From Clostridia bacterium (GTDB taxonomy: Bacteria; Bacillota_A; Clostridia; Oscillospirales; CAG-272), in contig JAFTRQ010000204.1 of the NCBI GenBank assembly GCA_017462125.1, positions 1 to 39,072 of the forward strand: a DNA stretch of 39,072 nucleotides, given 5' to 3'. Shown one piece after another: positions 1 through 8,342 of the stretch. Position 1 is the first letter of the stretch. The number at the start of each line of letters is the position of its first letter. The position numbers and the translations under genes were made by a program. Below the pieces are notes generated by a model. The model searched no databases. It worked only from the letters and a program-made list of their open reading frames with translations, and had not been told where the DNA came from.

Positions 1-89
1 CTCACTCTTGTGAGATGAACAAGCATCTTTCAATACCGTCAACCGATATTTGAAAGCTTTTTGGCTTACCTTTTTCTCAAAAAGGTAAG
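1..89. repeat. Run of short hairpins downstream of tRNA-Asp
   Basis: Three inverted repeats lie in tandem 3' of the minus-strand tRNA-Asp gene. Positions 1-14 are CTCAC-TCTT-GTGAG. Positions 27-56 hold a looser TTTCAA/TTGAAA repeat. Positions 65-89 are a perfect 11-bp stem (CTTACCTTTTT and its complement) with a 3-nt loop, starting immediately after the encoded CCA of the tRNA. The last could be a processing or termination hairpin in the tRNA transcript. No ORF is seen here. Confidence 0.6.
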
Positions 90-166
90 TGGCGACCCGA
101 AGGGGACTCGAACCCCTGACCTCTAGCGTGACAGGCTAGCGTTCTAACCAACTGAACTACCGGGCC
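90..166 (-). tRNA. tRNA-Asp (anticodon GTC)
   Basis: The reverse complement starts GGCCCGGTAGTTCAGTTGG and folds as a normal cloverleaf. The 7-bp acceptor stem GGCCCGG pairs with TCGGGTC. The anticodon loop CTGTCAC carries GTC, and the T loop is TTCGAGT. The discriminator is G, followed by CCA encoded in the DNA (positions 90-92). It lies downstream of tRNA-Val on the same strand and is probably cotranscribed from the promoter at 396-424. Confidence 0.95.
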
Positions 167-168
167 TT

Positions 169-256
169 AATTTGAAGCTACGCTTCAAATTGGTCTCATT
201 TTCGCTTCGCGAAAATGGCCTTATTGTTGGACTCATTTTGCTATTGCAAAATGGCC
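169..256. repeat. Three perfect hairpins in the tRNA spacer
   Basis: The spacer between the two tRNA genes is nearly all inverted repeats: 169-191 (AATTTGAAGC, loop TAC), 197-217 (CATTTTCGC, loop TTC) and 234-253 (CATTTTGC, loop TATT). The last two look like copies of one element, since each has GG(T/A)CTCATTTT on the left and AAAATGGCC on the right. In the transcript they would be RNA hairpins between two tRNAs, as for processing, or they may be a dispersed palindromic repeat. No coding potential is seen. Confidence 0.7.
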
Positions 257-289
257 TTTGCTTACCTCCCTATTGGAAGATAAACTGAA

Positions 290-365
290 TGGTGGAAACA
301 ATAGGGCTCGAACCTATGACCCTCTGCTTGTAAGGCAGATGCTCTCCCAACTGAGCTATGCTTCC
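290..365 (-). tRNA. tRNA-Val (anticodon TAC)
   Basis: The reverse complement begins GGAAGCATAGCTCAGTTGGG. The acceptor stem GGAAGCA pairs with TGTTTCC. The anticodon arm CTGCCTTACAAGCAG presents TAC, giving valine. The T loop is TTCGAGC, the discriminator is A, and CCA is encoded (positions 290-292). It is the first gene of the tRNA transcript driven by the promoter at 396-424. Confidence 0.95.
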
Positions 366-395
366 ATTTTGTCACTCTCTCGCGGCGACTTGTAA

Positions 396-424
396 ATTAT
401 AACACACAACTTTCGTTTTGTCAA
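396..424 (-). promoter_or_regulatory. Consensus sigma-A promoter of the tRNA operon
   Basis: On the minus strand there is TTGACA (424-419), a 17-bp spacer, then TATAAT (401-396). Transcription should begin near 389, about 24 nt before tRNA-Val. A perfect consensus at the standard distance is typical of stable-RNA genes. Confidence 0.9.
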
Positions 425-552
425 TACTTTTTTTGAATTTTTTTTGATTTTTTTATCATTCGTTAAAACTGCCCAAAATACGCTTTTTTACACTTGATAA
501 TTCTTACAATTCTTGACAAACTCATGCATTGGTTAAGTTTTCTTAACTGTTT

Positions 553-593
553 ATATGCGCCGGCGATCACGTTATAAGATCACCGACGCATAT
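553..593 (-). terminator. Hairpin after the SanA-like gene
   Basis: A 16-bp stem (ATATGCG(T/C)CGG(T/C)GATC and complement, with G-U pairs in RNA) and a 9-nt loop starts 6 nt after the SanA-like stop codon. The sequence after it on the minus strand has no clear U-tract, so it may be an mRNA 3'-end hairpin rather than a classic intrinsic terminator. Confidence 0.5.
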
Positions 594-598
594 TTTCA

Positions 599-1309
599 TT
601 ATTCGCAATCGTTGGTCACGTCGCCGTCACCCTCAAGGGAGATCAGTTCTCCCAGATACGTAGGATCGGGCTTGAAAAGTGAGGTCAAAAAATCCTTATT
701 CCGCGCAAGGATCTCGCGCAGATCTCGCATTGTCTGTCCGCTGTAGGTACGCACGTCCGCCGCAATGCCGTAAGCCTCGATCCCCAAGGATTCGGCAATG
801 TGCAGTGCGCGGTGCAAATGATACTCTTGCGTGACGATCACGATCTTATCCGCTCCAAAGATCTCCTTCGCACGATACAGGCTTTCATAGGTAGAAAATC
901 CCGCATGATCCATAAAGATCTCTGAAGATTCGACCCCTGCTGCAATCGCATATTGCTTCATCGCGTAGACCTCGTTGTAATCTTCCCTGCCGTGGTCACC
1001 GCTCATCAAAAGCTTTGTGCCGTTTCCCTCCGCCGACATACTCTCATAGGCCCGCACGCCCGTCAAAAGACGGTCGGCAAGCATATCGCTTGGCGTTCCG
1101 TCATCCTTGACAAGGCAGCCAAGCACAAGGATGCAATCCACGTCCTCAAGCGTCACCGCCTTTTCGATTTCAACAACGCGCTCCCGCGTAGAAGAGACCA
1201 CGTAAGCGTTGACCCCGAGCACAAAGCAAACACCAAGCAACAGCACCCCGAAAAGGATGCCGGCCGTGACGGCAACTGCCTTTCTCTTCAATAAATTAAG
1301 TAACGTCAT
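599..1309 (-). CDS. SanA/YdcF-like DUF218 membrane protein
   Basis: A 236-residue protein with one N-terminal transmembrane segment (about residues 12-35) and an extracytoplasmic DUF218 (SanA/YdcF) domain. Family motifs are clear: DCILVLGCLV with the following DML.DRL near 58-80, LLMSGDHG near 100, and the block STYESLYRAKEIFG...VTQEYHLHRAL near 138-168. SanA in E. coli affects envelope barrier function; YdcF binds S-adenosylmethionine; the biochemical role of the Gram-positive members is unknown. It follows the DUF4003 gene by 15 nt and is probably cotranscribed. The Shine-Dalgarno is weak (GAGAG), so translation may be coupled. Family assignment is firm, exact function is not. Confidence 0.85.
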   Translation of the reverse strand: MTLLNLLKRKAVAVTAGILFGVLLLGVCFVLGVNAYVVSSTRERVVEIEKAVTLEDVDCILVLGCLVKDDGTPSDMLADRLLTGVRAYESMSAEGNGTKLLMSGDHGREDYNEVYAMKQYAIAAGVESSEIFMDHAGFSTYESLYRAKEIFGADKIVIVTQEYHLHRALHIAESLGIEAYGIAADVRTYSGQTMRDLREILARNKDFLTSLFKPDPTYLGELISLEGDGDVTNDCE

Positions 1310-1324
1310 ATACTCTCGTTCCCA

Positions 1325-2314
1325 TCAATTCGCCGAATTTGCCGCCGCGGCAGTAGCCGCAATCGCCGCGCAGGTTGCCGCCTGCTGAGCCGCAATCAGA
1401 GAAAGTGTGCTTCCCACAGCGGCAGTATGCATCGTGTCAGAGCCGCCTATATGCTCGCTGACCACAAGCATTCCCGCATGCATCAATCTCTGCTTTTTCG
1501 TCAAGCCGAAGATACCGTATCCCTTCTGCTGTGCAAGGAATCCGTCGACCTCGATCAGATCCTGCGCGGTGATCTCGATGCCACAGGGTAACATAGCAAG
1601 CGTACCAAGCGTAGCGAGCTCGTACTCCGTGCCGTACTTATATCCCTTCTCCTTCAAGATATCGAAGAGCAGAACCGTATCGCGGCATTTGTCCTTTGCA
1701 GTACGCATAGGATCCTCGGTCAGAGCAAGCACGTGCGAAAGCGACTGCACAGGGTTGCTTGAGAAGAAGCGCTCCTTCAGCAGGTCATAGCAGGTCTCGG
1801 TCTCGCGAACGACCTCTTCGTCAGAGAGCCCGGAAAGCGCAAGCATCGCCGCAAAAACGCTGTCCTCATCGGAGGTCAGGAAGGGGTGCGCCTTCTTCAT
1901 CAAATCGTAGATACGTCGGGTCCTTGCGCAGATCTCACCGTATTCTTGGGGCTCCACGGCATCAGACAAGATCATTGCCGCCACAGGCAGATAAGTGGAT
2001 CCCCAGAAATGCTCCTTCAGCATCCCATGTATCTGCATAGCACGGTCAAGCCTTGCCGCAGGCTCCTTATCAAGCGCAATCATTGCCACCAAAGAGACCT
2101 CAGCCGCACCTCTGAAATTGGAAAAGATGCCGATCTTTTCCTTAAATAATTTATGACAGGACTTCAAATGCTCCGCGTTCGTGCGGATGCCCTTATCGGT
2201 AAACAGCGCGGCACACACAGGGTAAAAATAGGAGCTTTCCCAAGGGAATGCCGCCTTCATTGCGTCTCTGTTCTCAACGAAAAGCTCGCATCTTGCCATT
2301 AAACCTTCGTTCAT
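1325..2314 (-). CDS. DUF4003 family protein
   Basis: A 329-residue, mostly helical, soluble protein. I start it at the ATG preceded by GGAGG with a 7-nt spacer, not at the longer frame 13 codons upstream, which has no ribosome binding site. The opening resembles DUF4003 proteins of Bacilli and Clostridia: FPWESSYFYPVCAALFTDKG, a CHKLFKEK..IFSNFRG segment, and later repeated helices (MIALDKEP, MILSD, MLALSGLS) suggesting an alpha-solenoid-like fold. The C terminus is an alanine-rich low-complexity tail (AAIAATAAAANSAN). DUF4003 has no assigned activity. No terminator is seen between it and the SanA-like gene. Confidence 0.75.
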   Translation of the reverse strand: MNEGLMARCELFVENRDAMKAAFPWESSYFYPVCAALFTDKGIRTNAEHLKSCHKLFKEKIGIFSNFRGAAEVSLVAMIALDKEPAARLDRAMQIHGMLKEHFWGSTYLPVAAMILSDAVEPQEYGEICARTRRIYDLMKKAHPFLTSDEDSVFAAMLALSGLSDEEVVRETETCYDLLKERFFSSNPVQSLSHVLALTEDPMRTAKDKCRDTVLLFDILKEKGYKYGTEYELATLGTLAMLPCGIEITAQDLIEVDGFLAQQKGYGIFGLTKKQRLMHAGMLVVSEHIGGSDTMHTAAVGSTLSLIAAQQAATCAAIAATAAAANSAN

Positions 2315-2427
2315 ATTTCGTCCTCCGTTTTTTCGAATCTTGATTGCTTTCATTTTATCACAAAATCACACTCTTTGCAAGACGTACTGCGTACAATTAA
2401 GAATTGTTCGTTAAAATTTAATATTTT

Positions 2428-2457
2428 CTAAAAAAACGGACAGATATCTGTCCGTTT
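2428..2457 (-). terminator. Intrinsic terminator of the cysteine desulfurase gene
   Basis: A perfect palindrome AAACGGACAG-ATAT-CTGTCCGTTT (2434-2457) is followed on the minus strand by a run of seven T. It lies 24 nt after the cysteine desulfurase stop codon and separates it from DUF4003. Confidence 0.9.
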
Positions 2458-2480
2458 AAGTTTAGTTTACTTAACTTATT

Positions 2481-3641
2481 CTACTTTTTGATTCGCACCA
2501 AAGAATCGATTCCCTCTCGCAAGGAATCGCAAAACGCAATGATCTCTTCCCTTGTATTATATTCGCTGAAGCTGACGCGAACGGTAGTATCCGCCTCCGC
2601 ATCTGTCAATCCAAATCCAACCAAAGAGGAAGAGATATGCCTTGAGTGTGAGGAACACGCCGAGCCCGCTGAGATACAAAAGCCTTTTGCAGAAAGGAAA
2701 TTCAACATCGTTTCACTCTTAATGTCAGGCAATGTGAGCGAAAGCACGTGGGGTGCACGCTGACCGACGGTGATATTGGGTCTCGCCCCTGCTTCTGCGG
2801 CTTTTTCAGCGCACAGATCACGAAGCTCCGCCATTTTTGCGGCATTTTCGGCAAAGTGGGCTCTGCCCTCCTCTGCCGCCTCGCCAAATCCAACGATACC
2901 CAAAATATTCTCGGTACCCGAGCGATAGCCGCCCTCCTGTCCGCCACCGATAATGTAGGGCAGAATTTTCTTCATTTTAATAATATCGGGGCTGACGTAA
3001 AGCGCGCCCACTCCCTTCGGACCGTGAACCTTATGTGCGCTGATGCTGACCATATCGGCATTCAAAGACTTCGGTGTGAAGGGCACCTTCAAAAATCCTT
3101 GCACCGCGTCGCAATGGGTCACCGCCTCAGGGCATCTTCTCTTAACTGTGGCAAAGAGCTTTTTCACGTCGTAATAAGCGCCCGTCTCGTTATTGACCAG
3201 CATCAGCGAAACAAGAGCCACGTGATCGTCAAGCGCGGCTGTAAATTCCGCTTCGTCAATAACTCCGCCCTTTGTAGACACGCGAACCACCTCAAAGCCA
3301 TCCCGTTCCAGCCTTTGCATCACATTTTCAACGGCAGGATGCTCGCTGTTTGTGGTAATGACTTTATTTTGTCTTCTTTTTTCCTTGGAATAAAGGCAGC
3401 CGAGGATCGCCTGATTGTTTGCCTCGCTTCCGCAGGAGGTAAAGATCAGATTCTCGGGATTGGGTCTCGGCACGCCAAGTGCCGCTCCAACCTGCTCTCT
3501 CGCGTGATCGAGAAGGCGCTTTGCCTCAAGCCCCATTCCGTGACGCGAGGAGGGATTTCCGTAGACCTCCATCGCCTCGGTTATTTTTTTCTTCGCCGCC
3601 GCCGACAGCTCGGTGGTAGCGCTGTTATCCAGATAGATCAT
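2481..3641 (-). CDS. Cysteine desulfurase (NifS/IscS family)
   Basis: A 386-residue class V PLP aminotransferase that removes sulfur from cysteine as an enzyme-bound persulfide for Fe-S clusters or tRNA thiolation. The start MIYLDNSATT is diagnostic. SAHKVHGPKG holds the PLP lysine (K204), RSGTEN lies at 240-245, and the catalytic loop SAGSACSSHSR has C329 as the persulfide cysteine. The long insertion around the active cysteine and the short length fit the clostridial NifS-like group often paired with ThiI, but no thiI, iscU or sufU is adjacent here. The start follows AAAGGAG. The gene has its own terminator (2428-2457), and another hairpin (3664-3688) separates it from the upstream lipoprotein gene. 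Confidence 0.93.
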   Translation of the reverse strand: MIYLDNSATTELSAAAKKKITEAMEVYGNPSSRHGMGLEAKRLLDHAREQVGAALGVPRPNPENLIFTSCGSEANNQAILGCLYSKEKRRQNKVITTNSEHPAVENVMQRLERDGFEVVRVSTKGGVIDEAEFTAALDDHVALVSLMLVNNETGAYYDVKKLFATVKRRCPEAVTHCDAVQGFLKVPFTPKSLNADMVSISAHKVHGPKGVGALYVSPDIIKMKKILPYIIGGGQEGGYRSGTENILGIVGFGEAAEEGRAHFAENAAKMAELRDLCAEKAAEAGARPNITVGQRAPHVLSLTLPDIKSETMLNFLSAKGFCISAGSACSSHSRHISSSLVGFGLTDAEADTTVRVSFSEYNTREEIIAFCDSLREGIDSLVRIKK

Positions 3642-3655
3642 AATGACTCCTTTGC

Positions 3656-3688
3656 GTGGAAAAGGAAAGCCTCTTCAAGAAGCTTTCC
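3656..3688 (-). terminator. Probable terminator after the lipoprotein gene
   Basis: GGAAAGC (3664-3670) pairs with GCTTTCC (3682-3688), with extra TCTT/AAGA pairing inside. On the minus strand it is followed by TTTTCC. It lies 70 nt beyond the lipoprotein stop and just before the cysteine desulfurase ribosome binding site. Confidence 0.6.
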
Positions 3689-3759
3689 CTTCTCACACAC
3701 CCATCCTTTTCAAAAAGAACGGAAAAAATGATTTTTCAAAATTCAACGTCCGAGCCGCA

Positions 3760-4830
3760 TCACTTTCTGCCGATATAGAAATGCTCGATCATCAAATCCA
3801 CGTCGTTAAGATGAGCGTCAAACACCTCGGGCAGGGCTGTATAGGTCAGAACGTAATAGACCGCGCCTTGCATAACGATCGCCTGCATCTGTCGATATTC
3901 CACACCGCCGATCACAACGGTATAGACGTATTTTTTTGCCTTGATACCGCTCATTTCGATCTCGGTATCAGACAGCAGCGTATAGGAATCAAAGACCGTT
4001 TCGTATCGCTCCTCACACTCGGCAAAGAAGTCGGAAACCGTCTTGCTCTCGTCGCCCGTCATATACATCTGCAGGCTGACGTTGGCGCTGTCATTCTCGG
4101 GGGCATATGCCGCGCTGATCTCGGTCCTGTCGTTGATGACCCAATCCACGGGCACAAAGAAGCGATAAGCACGCTCGTCGGTAGAGATCAGCTTCATTCC
4201 CTCGGGAAGCTCCACATCATCGGCATACTCTTTTTTCTCCTCGCTGCGGTAGGGCTCGGCAAAGACGAAGTAAGGGATGATTCCCTTTCCGTCGCTATCA
4301 CCCTCCACGGCTTCCACGTGAGAGTCGTAATACTCCTCGGGAGCGCTGTAGAGCAGGATATACATTTCGCCGCCATATCTCGCCATCACCTGCAGAAACT
4401 TATAGACCGTTTCCACAGTTTCGCCGTCATCCTTGACAGACACCTTTGCGCTGTAGGATGCCTTTACCGCAGGCTGACCGCCCAGAACAGCCTTCTCGGT
4501 CTTGCCCGAAAAGCTATATTCCGTAAGGGATCCCGCAAGCATCTCATTACTGTACTCCCAATACTCCTCCGCAGTCATTTCCGCGGCATCATCGGCTACG
4601 TATACGCTGACGGATGCATTTTCCGCCATAGAATAGAATGCGCCCGTCACACCGCTCCAGCTGTTTGACGTCCAACCCGTAGGCACGTACAGGCGAAAGC
4701 AATCCCCTTCACAGGCAATCAGCTGATATCCGTCGGGAACACCGCTCTGCGCTCCGCAGGAGGCAAGCGCACCGATCAATATGATACAGAGCAGCGCCCA
4801 AGCCACTCCTTTTTTGAAAATTCCAAGCAT
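3760..4830 (-). CDS. Lipoprotein with two tandem PsbP/DcrB-like modules
   Basis: A 356-residue predicted lipoprotein. A hydrophobic signal (residues 7-21) ends in a lipobox, LASC, with C25 as the lipidated residue. The mature part is a visible internal duplication. Module 1 (about 35-185) and module 2 (about 212-350) share the same order of elements: a LI(A/S) start, an R(L/F)(Y/F)VP..W motif, V S-rich strands, a helix after SD/TAEEYW, and a final segment YILLYSAPEEYYDSHVEAVE / YYVLTYTALPEVFDAHLNDV. The pattern resembles PsbP/DcrB (DUF1795, Mog1 fold) domains, often found in clostridial surface lipoproteins of unknown role. It lies 88 nt downstream of the PLP-enzyme gene. Confidence 0.7.
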   Translation of the reverse strand: MLGIFKKGVAWALLCIILIGALASCGAQSGVPDGYQLIACEGDCFRLYVPTGWTSNSWSGVTGAFYSMAENASVSVYVADDAAEMTAEEYWEYSNEMLAGSLTEYSFSGKTEKAVLGGQPAVKASYSAKVSVKDDGETVETVYKFLQVMARYGGEMYILLYSAPEEYYDSHVEAVEGDSDGKGIIPYFVFAEPYRSEEKKEYADDVELPEGMKLISTDERAYRFFVPVDWVINDRTEISAAYAPENDSANVSLQMYMTGDESKTVSDFFAECEERYETVFDSYTLLSDTEIEMSGIKAKKYVYTVVIGGVEYRQMQAIVMQGAVYYVLTYTALPEVFDAHLNDVDLMIEHFYIGRK

Positions 4831-4918
4831 TTTTTACTCCAAAAATAATATCGTTAACCCGATTTTACACCGAAAATATGTAAATATCAATGCAAATTTG
4901 TAAATTTTACGCTTTGCA

Positions 4919-6181
4919 TCACAGATTAAGCATTTCCTCCGCGGCGGACAAAATACCGATCTTGCCGCTCTCGTAGGTCAAGCCGCCCTGGAAGAACACG
5001 GTATATGGAGGACGCATGGGGCCGTCTGCAGACAGCTCGATGGATGCGCCCTGCACAAAGGCACCCGCCGCCATAATGACCTGATCGGTATAGCCGGGCA
5101 TCGCCCAAGGCTCGGGGGTAACGAAGGAATCCACAGGCGAGCCCTTCTGTATTCCGCGACAGAACGCACAAAGCAGCTCGGGAGCACCCGTGATGACGGT
5201 CTGAATGATATCCGAGCGGATCTCGTTCCATTTGGGCGAAACGTTGTATCCCATTTCACCGAAGACGTAAGCCGCCAAATGGGCGGTCTTCAGCGCCTGC
5301 GCGGTGGTATGAGGCGCGTAGAAAAGTCCCTTATACATATTTTTCGTCTGGCCAACGGTGGCACCGACCTCAAGACCGCAGCCTACGCTTGTCAATCTGT
5401 AGGATGCAAGCTCCACAGCACGGGCAGTACCCGCGATATATCCACCGGTTTCCGCCATACCGCCGCCGGGATTCTTGATCAGCGATCCGATGATCATATC
5501 CGCGCCCACAGCCGTAGGCTCTCGTGTCTCGGTAAACTCACCGTAACAGTTGTCTACCACAACGTAGGTCTCGGGAGAGATCGACTTGACAAAGCGCACC
5601 GCCTCACCGATCTCATCCACCGATAAAGTTTTTCTGTTCAGATAGCCCTTTGAGCGCTGAATAAAGATCACCTTTACGGGTTTTCCTGCCGCAAGCTCTG
5701 CCTTCAGCGTTTCGCCGATTGCAGGCAGGTCGAAGCCGCCCTCTTCGGTCAGCTCGATCTGCTTGTATCTGACGCCGAAATCGGCAAGCGAGCCGTTGCC
5801 GGGAGTGCCCTGTATACCGATGACCTCCTCAAGAGTGTCGTAGGGCTTGCCCGCGATCGAGCACATCAGGTCTCCCGGACGAAGTAAGCCAAAGAGGCCG
5901 ATGGTCAACGCCTGTGTGCCATTGACGATCTGATGGCGAACGAATGCCGCCTCGGCATCCATCACGTCTGCCCAGATGCGATCAAGCACGTCGCGTCCGC
6001 GGTCGTCGTAGCCATATCCCGAGGTGGTATCAAAATTCGTTGCCGCAACTCTGTGCTCACGAAAGGCGTCCATGACCTTATTCGTATTGATGAAGGAGAT
6101 CTCGTCAATCTTTGCAAAGATCGGCGCAAGGTCCTTCTCTGCCGCCGCCGCGATCTCGTTGATTCTCTGTGAAAACTGCAT
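4919..6181 (-). CDS. Methionine gamma-lyase family PLP enzyme (aluminum resistance type)
   Basis: A 420-residue fold-type I PLP enzyme of the family annotated as aluminum resistance protein or methionine gamma-lyase family (Pfam Met_gamma_lyase). Supporting segments are SGYGYDDRGRD (55-64), FVRHQIVNGTQALT (80-93), PGD.MCSIAGKPYDTLEEVIG (102-122), and the PLP-lysine motif SLIKNPGGG with K236. True methionine gamma-lyases make methanethiol, 2-oxobutyrate and ammonia, but the activity of this subgroup is poorly defined. It begins 21 nt after the nearest M42 peptidase, so the two are probably cotranscribed. The ribosome binding site is weak. One possible context role is processing sulfur amino acids released from peptides by the neighbouring peptidases; this is inference. 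Confidence 0.85.
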   Translation of the reverse strand: MQFSQRINEIAAAAEKDLAPIFAKIDEISFINTNKVMDAFREHRVAATNFDTTSGYGYDDRGRDVLDRIWADVMDAEAAFVRHQIVNGTQALTIGLFGLLRPGDLMCSIAGKPYDTLEEVIGIQGTPGNGSLADFGVRYKQIELTEEGGFDLPAIGETLKAELAAGKPVKVIFIQRSKGYLNRKTLSVDEIGEAVRFVKSISPETYVVVDNCYGEFTETREPTAVGADMIIGSLIKNPGGGMAETGGYIAGTARAVELASYRLTSVGCGLEVGATVGQTKNMYKGLFYAPHTTAQALKTAHLAAYVFGEMGYNVSPKWNEIRSDIIQTVITGAPELLCAFCRGIQKGSPVDSFVTPEPWAMPGYTDQVIMAAGAFVQGASIELSADGPMRPPYTVFFQGGLTYESGKIGILSAAEEMLNL

Positions 6182-6202
6182 TTTCTTATTTCCGCTCTTT
6201 CT

Positions 6203-7198
6203 TTATATTTCCTGTACGAATGCTACCGCAAGCTCTACGCAAGCCGTTACGTCATCCGCATCGATCATCTCCACGTTGGAGTGAATGTATCTTGTGGGGA
6301 TCGAAAGCGCCCCCGCGTGCGCACCCGCGCCTGCCACCTGCATAGCAGAGGTGTCGGTGCCTCCCGCCAGCAATATTTCGCACTGATACTTGATCTCGTG
6401 CGCCTTTGCTATCTCGACCATCTTGTCTACAACAAGCTTGTCACAGATGACCGAGCTGTCCTTGATCTTGATTGCCGCTCCGCCGCCCACCGAGCAAGCC
6501 ATAGGCTTGGCACCGGGAGTGTCACCCGTTGCGGTCACGTCAAAGGCAATGCCGTAATCGGGAGCGATGGCAAACGCCGCGGTCTTCGCTCCGCGACAGC
6601 CAACCTCCTCCTGTACGGAGAAGCAGAAATAGACGTCGTTCTTGCATCCCGTCTCGGCAAGCTTTTCCGCGATTTGGATCAGCGCAACGCATCCGATGCG
6701 GTCATCCATGGGTCTGCCGCAGATTCTTCTGCCGATCTTCTCCACGGAGTATCTTGCGGTAAAGAAGTCGCCAAGCTTCACCTTCTTCTCCGCGTCCTTC
6801 TTATCCTTTGCGCCGATATCAATATACACGGTGTCAGCGCGCAGATCGCTGGGGGCTGTTCCCGCATTGGGCACAAGGATACCCTTCACGCCTCTCTCCG
6901 AGACGACGTACGAGTAGCAGGCGGAAACGAAATTGATACCGCCGATCGTAGTAATACGAAGAAGTCCCGATTCCTCGATATGCGTTACCATAAATCCGAT
7001 CTCATCCATATGCGCGCAGAGCATGATCTTCTTTTTGTCCTCGCCGTTACCGTATTTGACGGCAATGAGGTTGCCCATAGCATCCTCCCAAACCTTGTCG
7101 CAGAAGGGCGCGATAAAGCCCGTGATCTTGTCCGATATAGCCTTTTCTCTGCCCGAGACAGAGGGGCAGTTATTGAGAGCCTTGATTAAATTAAGCAT
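6203..7198 (-). CDS. M42 family metallopeptidase, third of three, full active site
   Basis: A 331-residue M42 glutamyl/deblocking-type aminopeptidase. These are cytoplasmic dinuclear zinc or cobalt enzymes that often form tetrahedral dodecamers (TET) and trim peptides. All expected residues are present: H63 and D65 in AHMDE, bridging D165 in GRPMDDRIG, catalytic E197 and metal ligand E198 in QEEVGCRGA, D220 in IAFDVT, and H306 in PTRYIHSNVE. The GGTDTSA motif (279-285) is intact. The start follows GGAGAT. It is the most 3' of three consecutive M42 genes and is preceded by a small GC-rich intercistronic hairpin. Confidence 0.95.
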   Translation of the reverse strand: MLNLIKALNNCPSVSGREKAISDKITGFIAPFCDKVWEDAMGNLIAVKYGNGEDKKKIMLCAHMDEIGFMVTHIEESGLLRITTIGGINFVSACYSYVVSERGVKGILVPNAGTAPSDLRADTVYIDIGAKDKKDAEKKVKLGDFFTARYSVEKIGRRICGRPMDDRIGCVALIQIAEKLAETGCKNDVYFCFSVQEEVGCRGAKTAAFAIAPDYGIAFDVTATGDTPGAKPMACSVGGGAAIKIKDSSVICDKLVVDKMVEIAKAHEIKYQCEILLAGGTDTSAMQVAGAGAHAGALSIPTRYIHSNVEMIDADDVTACVELAVAFVQEI

Positions 7199-7214
7199 TT
7201 TTTATCTCCATTCC

Positions 7215-7230
7215 GCCGCCAAGAGGCGGC
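7215..7230 (-). other. Intercistronic GC-rich hairpin
   Basis: GCCGCC-AAGA-GGCGGC forms a perfect 6-bp stem between the second and third M42 genes, just ahead of the ribosome binding site of the third. It has no U-tract, so mRNA stabilisation or translational tuning is more likely than termination. Confidence 0.5.
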
Positions 7231-7265
7231 ACAAACATTAATTTTCAGATTGCGACGGTATCGTA

Positions 7266-8342
7266 TCAAATCTTATTTGCCGCCACAAGCGTGCTGACGA
7301 AATTCTTCAACGAAACGTAATCCTCGCTGTCACACACGCAGGACGCGCTGTGCATATATCTGACGGGAGCGGCAACCGAAACGACCTTGACTCCCTCACA
7401 GCTTCTCTGAATATTGACCGCTCCGGTCTTTCCCGTTGCTGTGCGCTTGATCTGATACTTCACGTGTCCTCTTTCAGCCTCGCCGATAGCAAGCTCGGTC
7501 AGCTGACGGTCATAAATCGCACCCGTATCCGCAAAGCTGATGGCAACGCCCTCACCAAGCTTGACGGAGCAAGCGGGCTCTCCCGCTCCGGCGTCTGCCG
7601 CCTCTACCGAATCCAGCACCACCGCCACGTGAGGTCTGATCGATTGCGCGGCAACCTTGGTAGCCGAGAACCATATCTCTTCACAGCAGGTGAACGCAAA
7701 GTAGAGATCGCAGGCAAGCTCAGAACGCTTTTCCTTAAGCTCACGCATGATCTCGATCATAGCGGCACAGGGCAGCCTGCCCTCCAGCGCCTTACCCTTC
7801 ATATATTTTCCATCCTTACCAAAGGTCGCAAACTCCGATCTGAACACACCTACGTCGCCGATATCCAGCACGGCTCTCGCCTCTGCCTCATTCTCCGCGC
7901 CAATGTCGATATTCATCTTTGAGACCGGTGTTGCGTGCTTTCTCTCCTCCGCGGATTGCAGATGGATCGCCTTTGACGCCACGATACCGTCGATCTTTTT
8001 ATTTTCATCACCAAGGATCATACCCCTGCCGCAGAGAACACGGGGATCCACGCTTCCGATGGGAGCAAATTTCACGTAGCCCTCCTCGGTAAAGTCTGAC
8101 ACCATCACTCCGACCTCGTCCATATGGGCGCAGATCATCACGCGGCGGGGCTCGTCCGCATTATAATACAAACCTCCGCCGCAGATCTTGGCGATCACGT
8201 TGCCTGCGCGGTCGGTGCAATATGCGTCACAGCAATCGTCTATCTGGGAAATGATGAATTCCGCAACGTTCCCCTCGCACCCCGAGGGGCCAAAGAGCTC
8301 GGACAGCTTGCCCACAAGCTCTGTTCCGTAATATTTTCTCAT
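7266..8342 (-). CDS. Divergent M42 metallopeptidase paralogue, second of three
   Basis: A 358-residue M42 family member with clear departures from its two neighbours. H73 and D75 (AHMDE), E221-E222 (CCEEI), D244 (VVLDS) and H331 (VRYMHSA) are kept. The motif around the bridging aspartate, normally (D)(D/N)R, reads KALEGRLPC, so E187 replaces Asp and Gly follows. The usual EEVG.RGA is EEIWFSATK, and the GGTDA region is replaced by TATGKTGAVN. It may have altered metal binding or be a non-catalytic partner in a mixed TET-like complex. Its start codon overlaps the stop of the first M42 gene as ATGA, so the two are translationally coupled. Confidence 0.88.
   Translation of the reverse strand: MRKYYGTELVGKLSELFGPSGCEGNVAEFIISQIDDCCDAYCTDRAGNVIAKICGGGLYYNADEPRRVMICAHMDEVGVMVSDFTEEGYVKFAPIGSVDPRVLCGRGMILGDENKKIDGIVASKAIHLQSAEERKHATPVSKMNIDIGAENEAEARAVLDIGDVGVFRSEFATFGKDGKYMKGKALEGRLPCAAMIEIMRELKEKRSELACDLYFAFTCCEEIWFSATKVAAQSIRPHVAVVLDSVEAADAGAGEPACSVKLGEGVAISFADTGAIYDRQLTELAIGEAERGHVKYQIKRTATGKTGAVNIQRSCEGVKVVSVAAPVRYMHSASCVCDSEDYVSLKNFVSTLVAANKI

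Noticed and set aside
2748..4668. Long plus-strand open frames opposite the cysteine desulfurase and lipoprotein genes
   Set aside because: They are antisense to clearly recognisable proteins, lack ribosome sites, and have low-complexity, His/Arg-rich translations typical of shadow frames.
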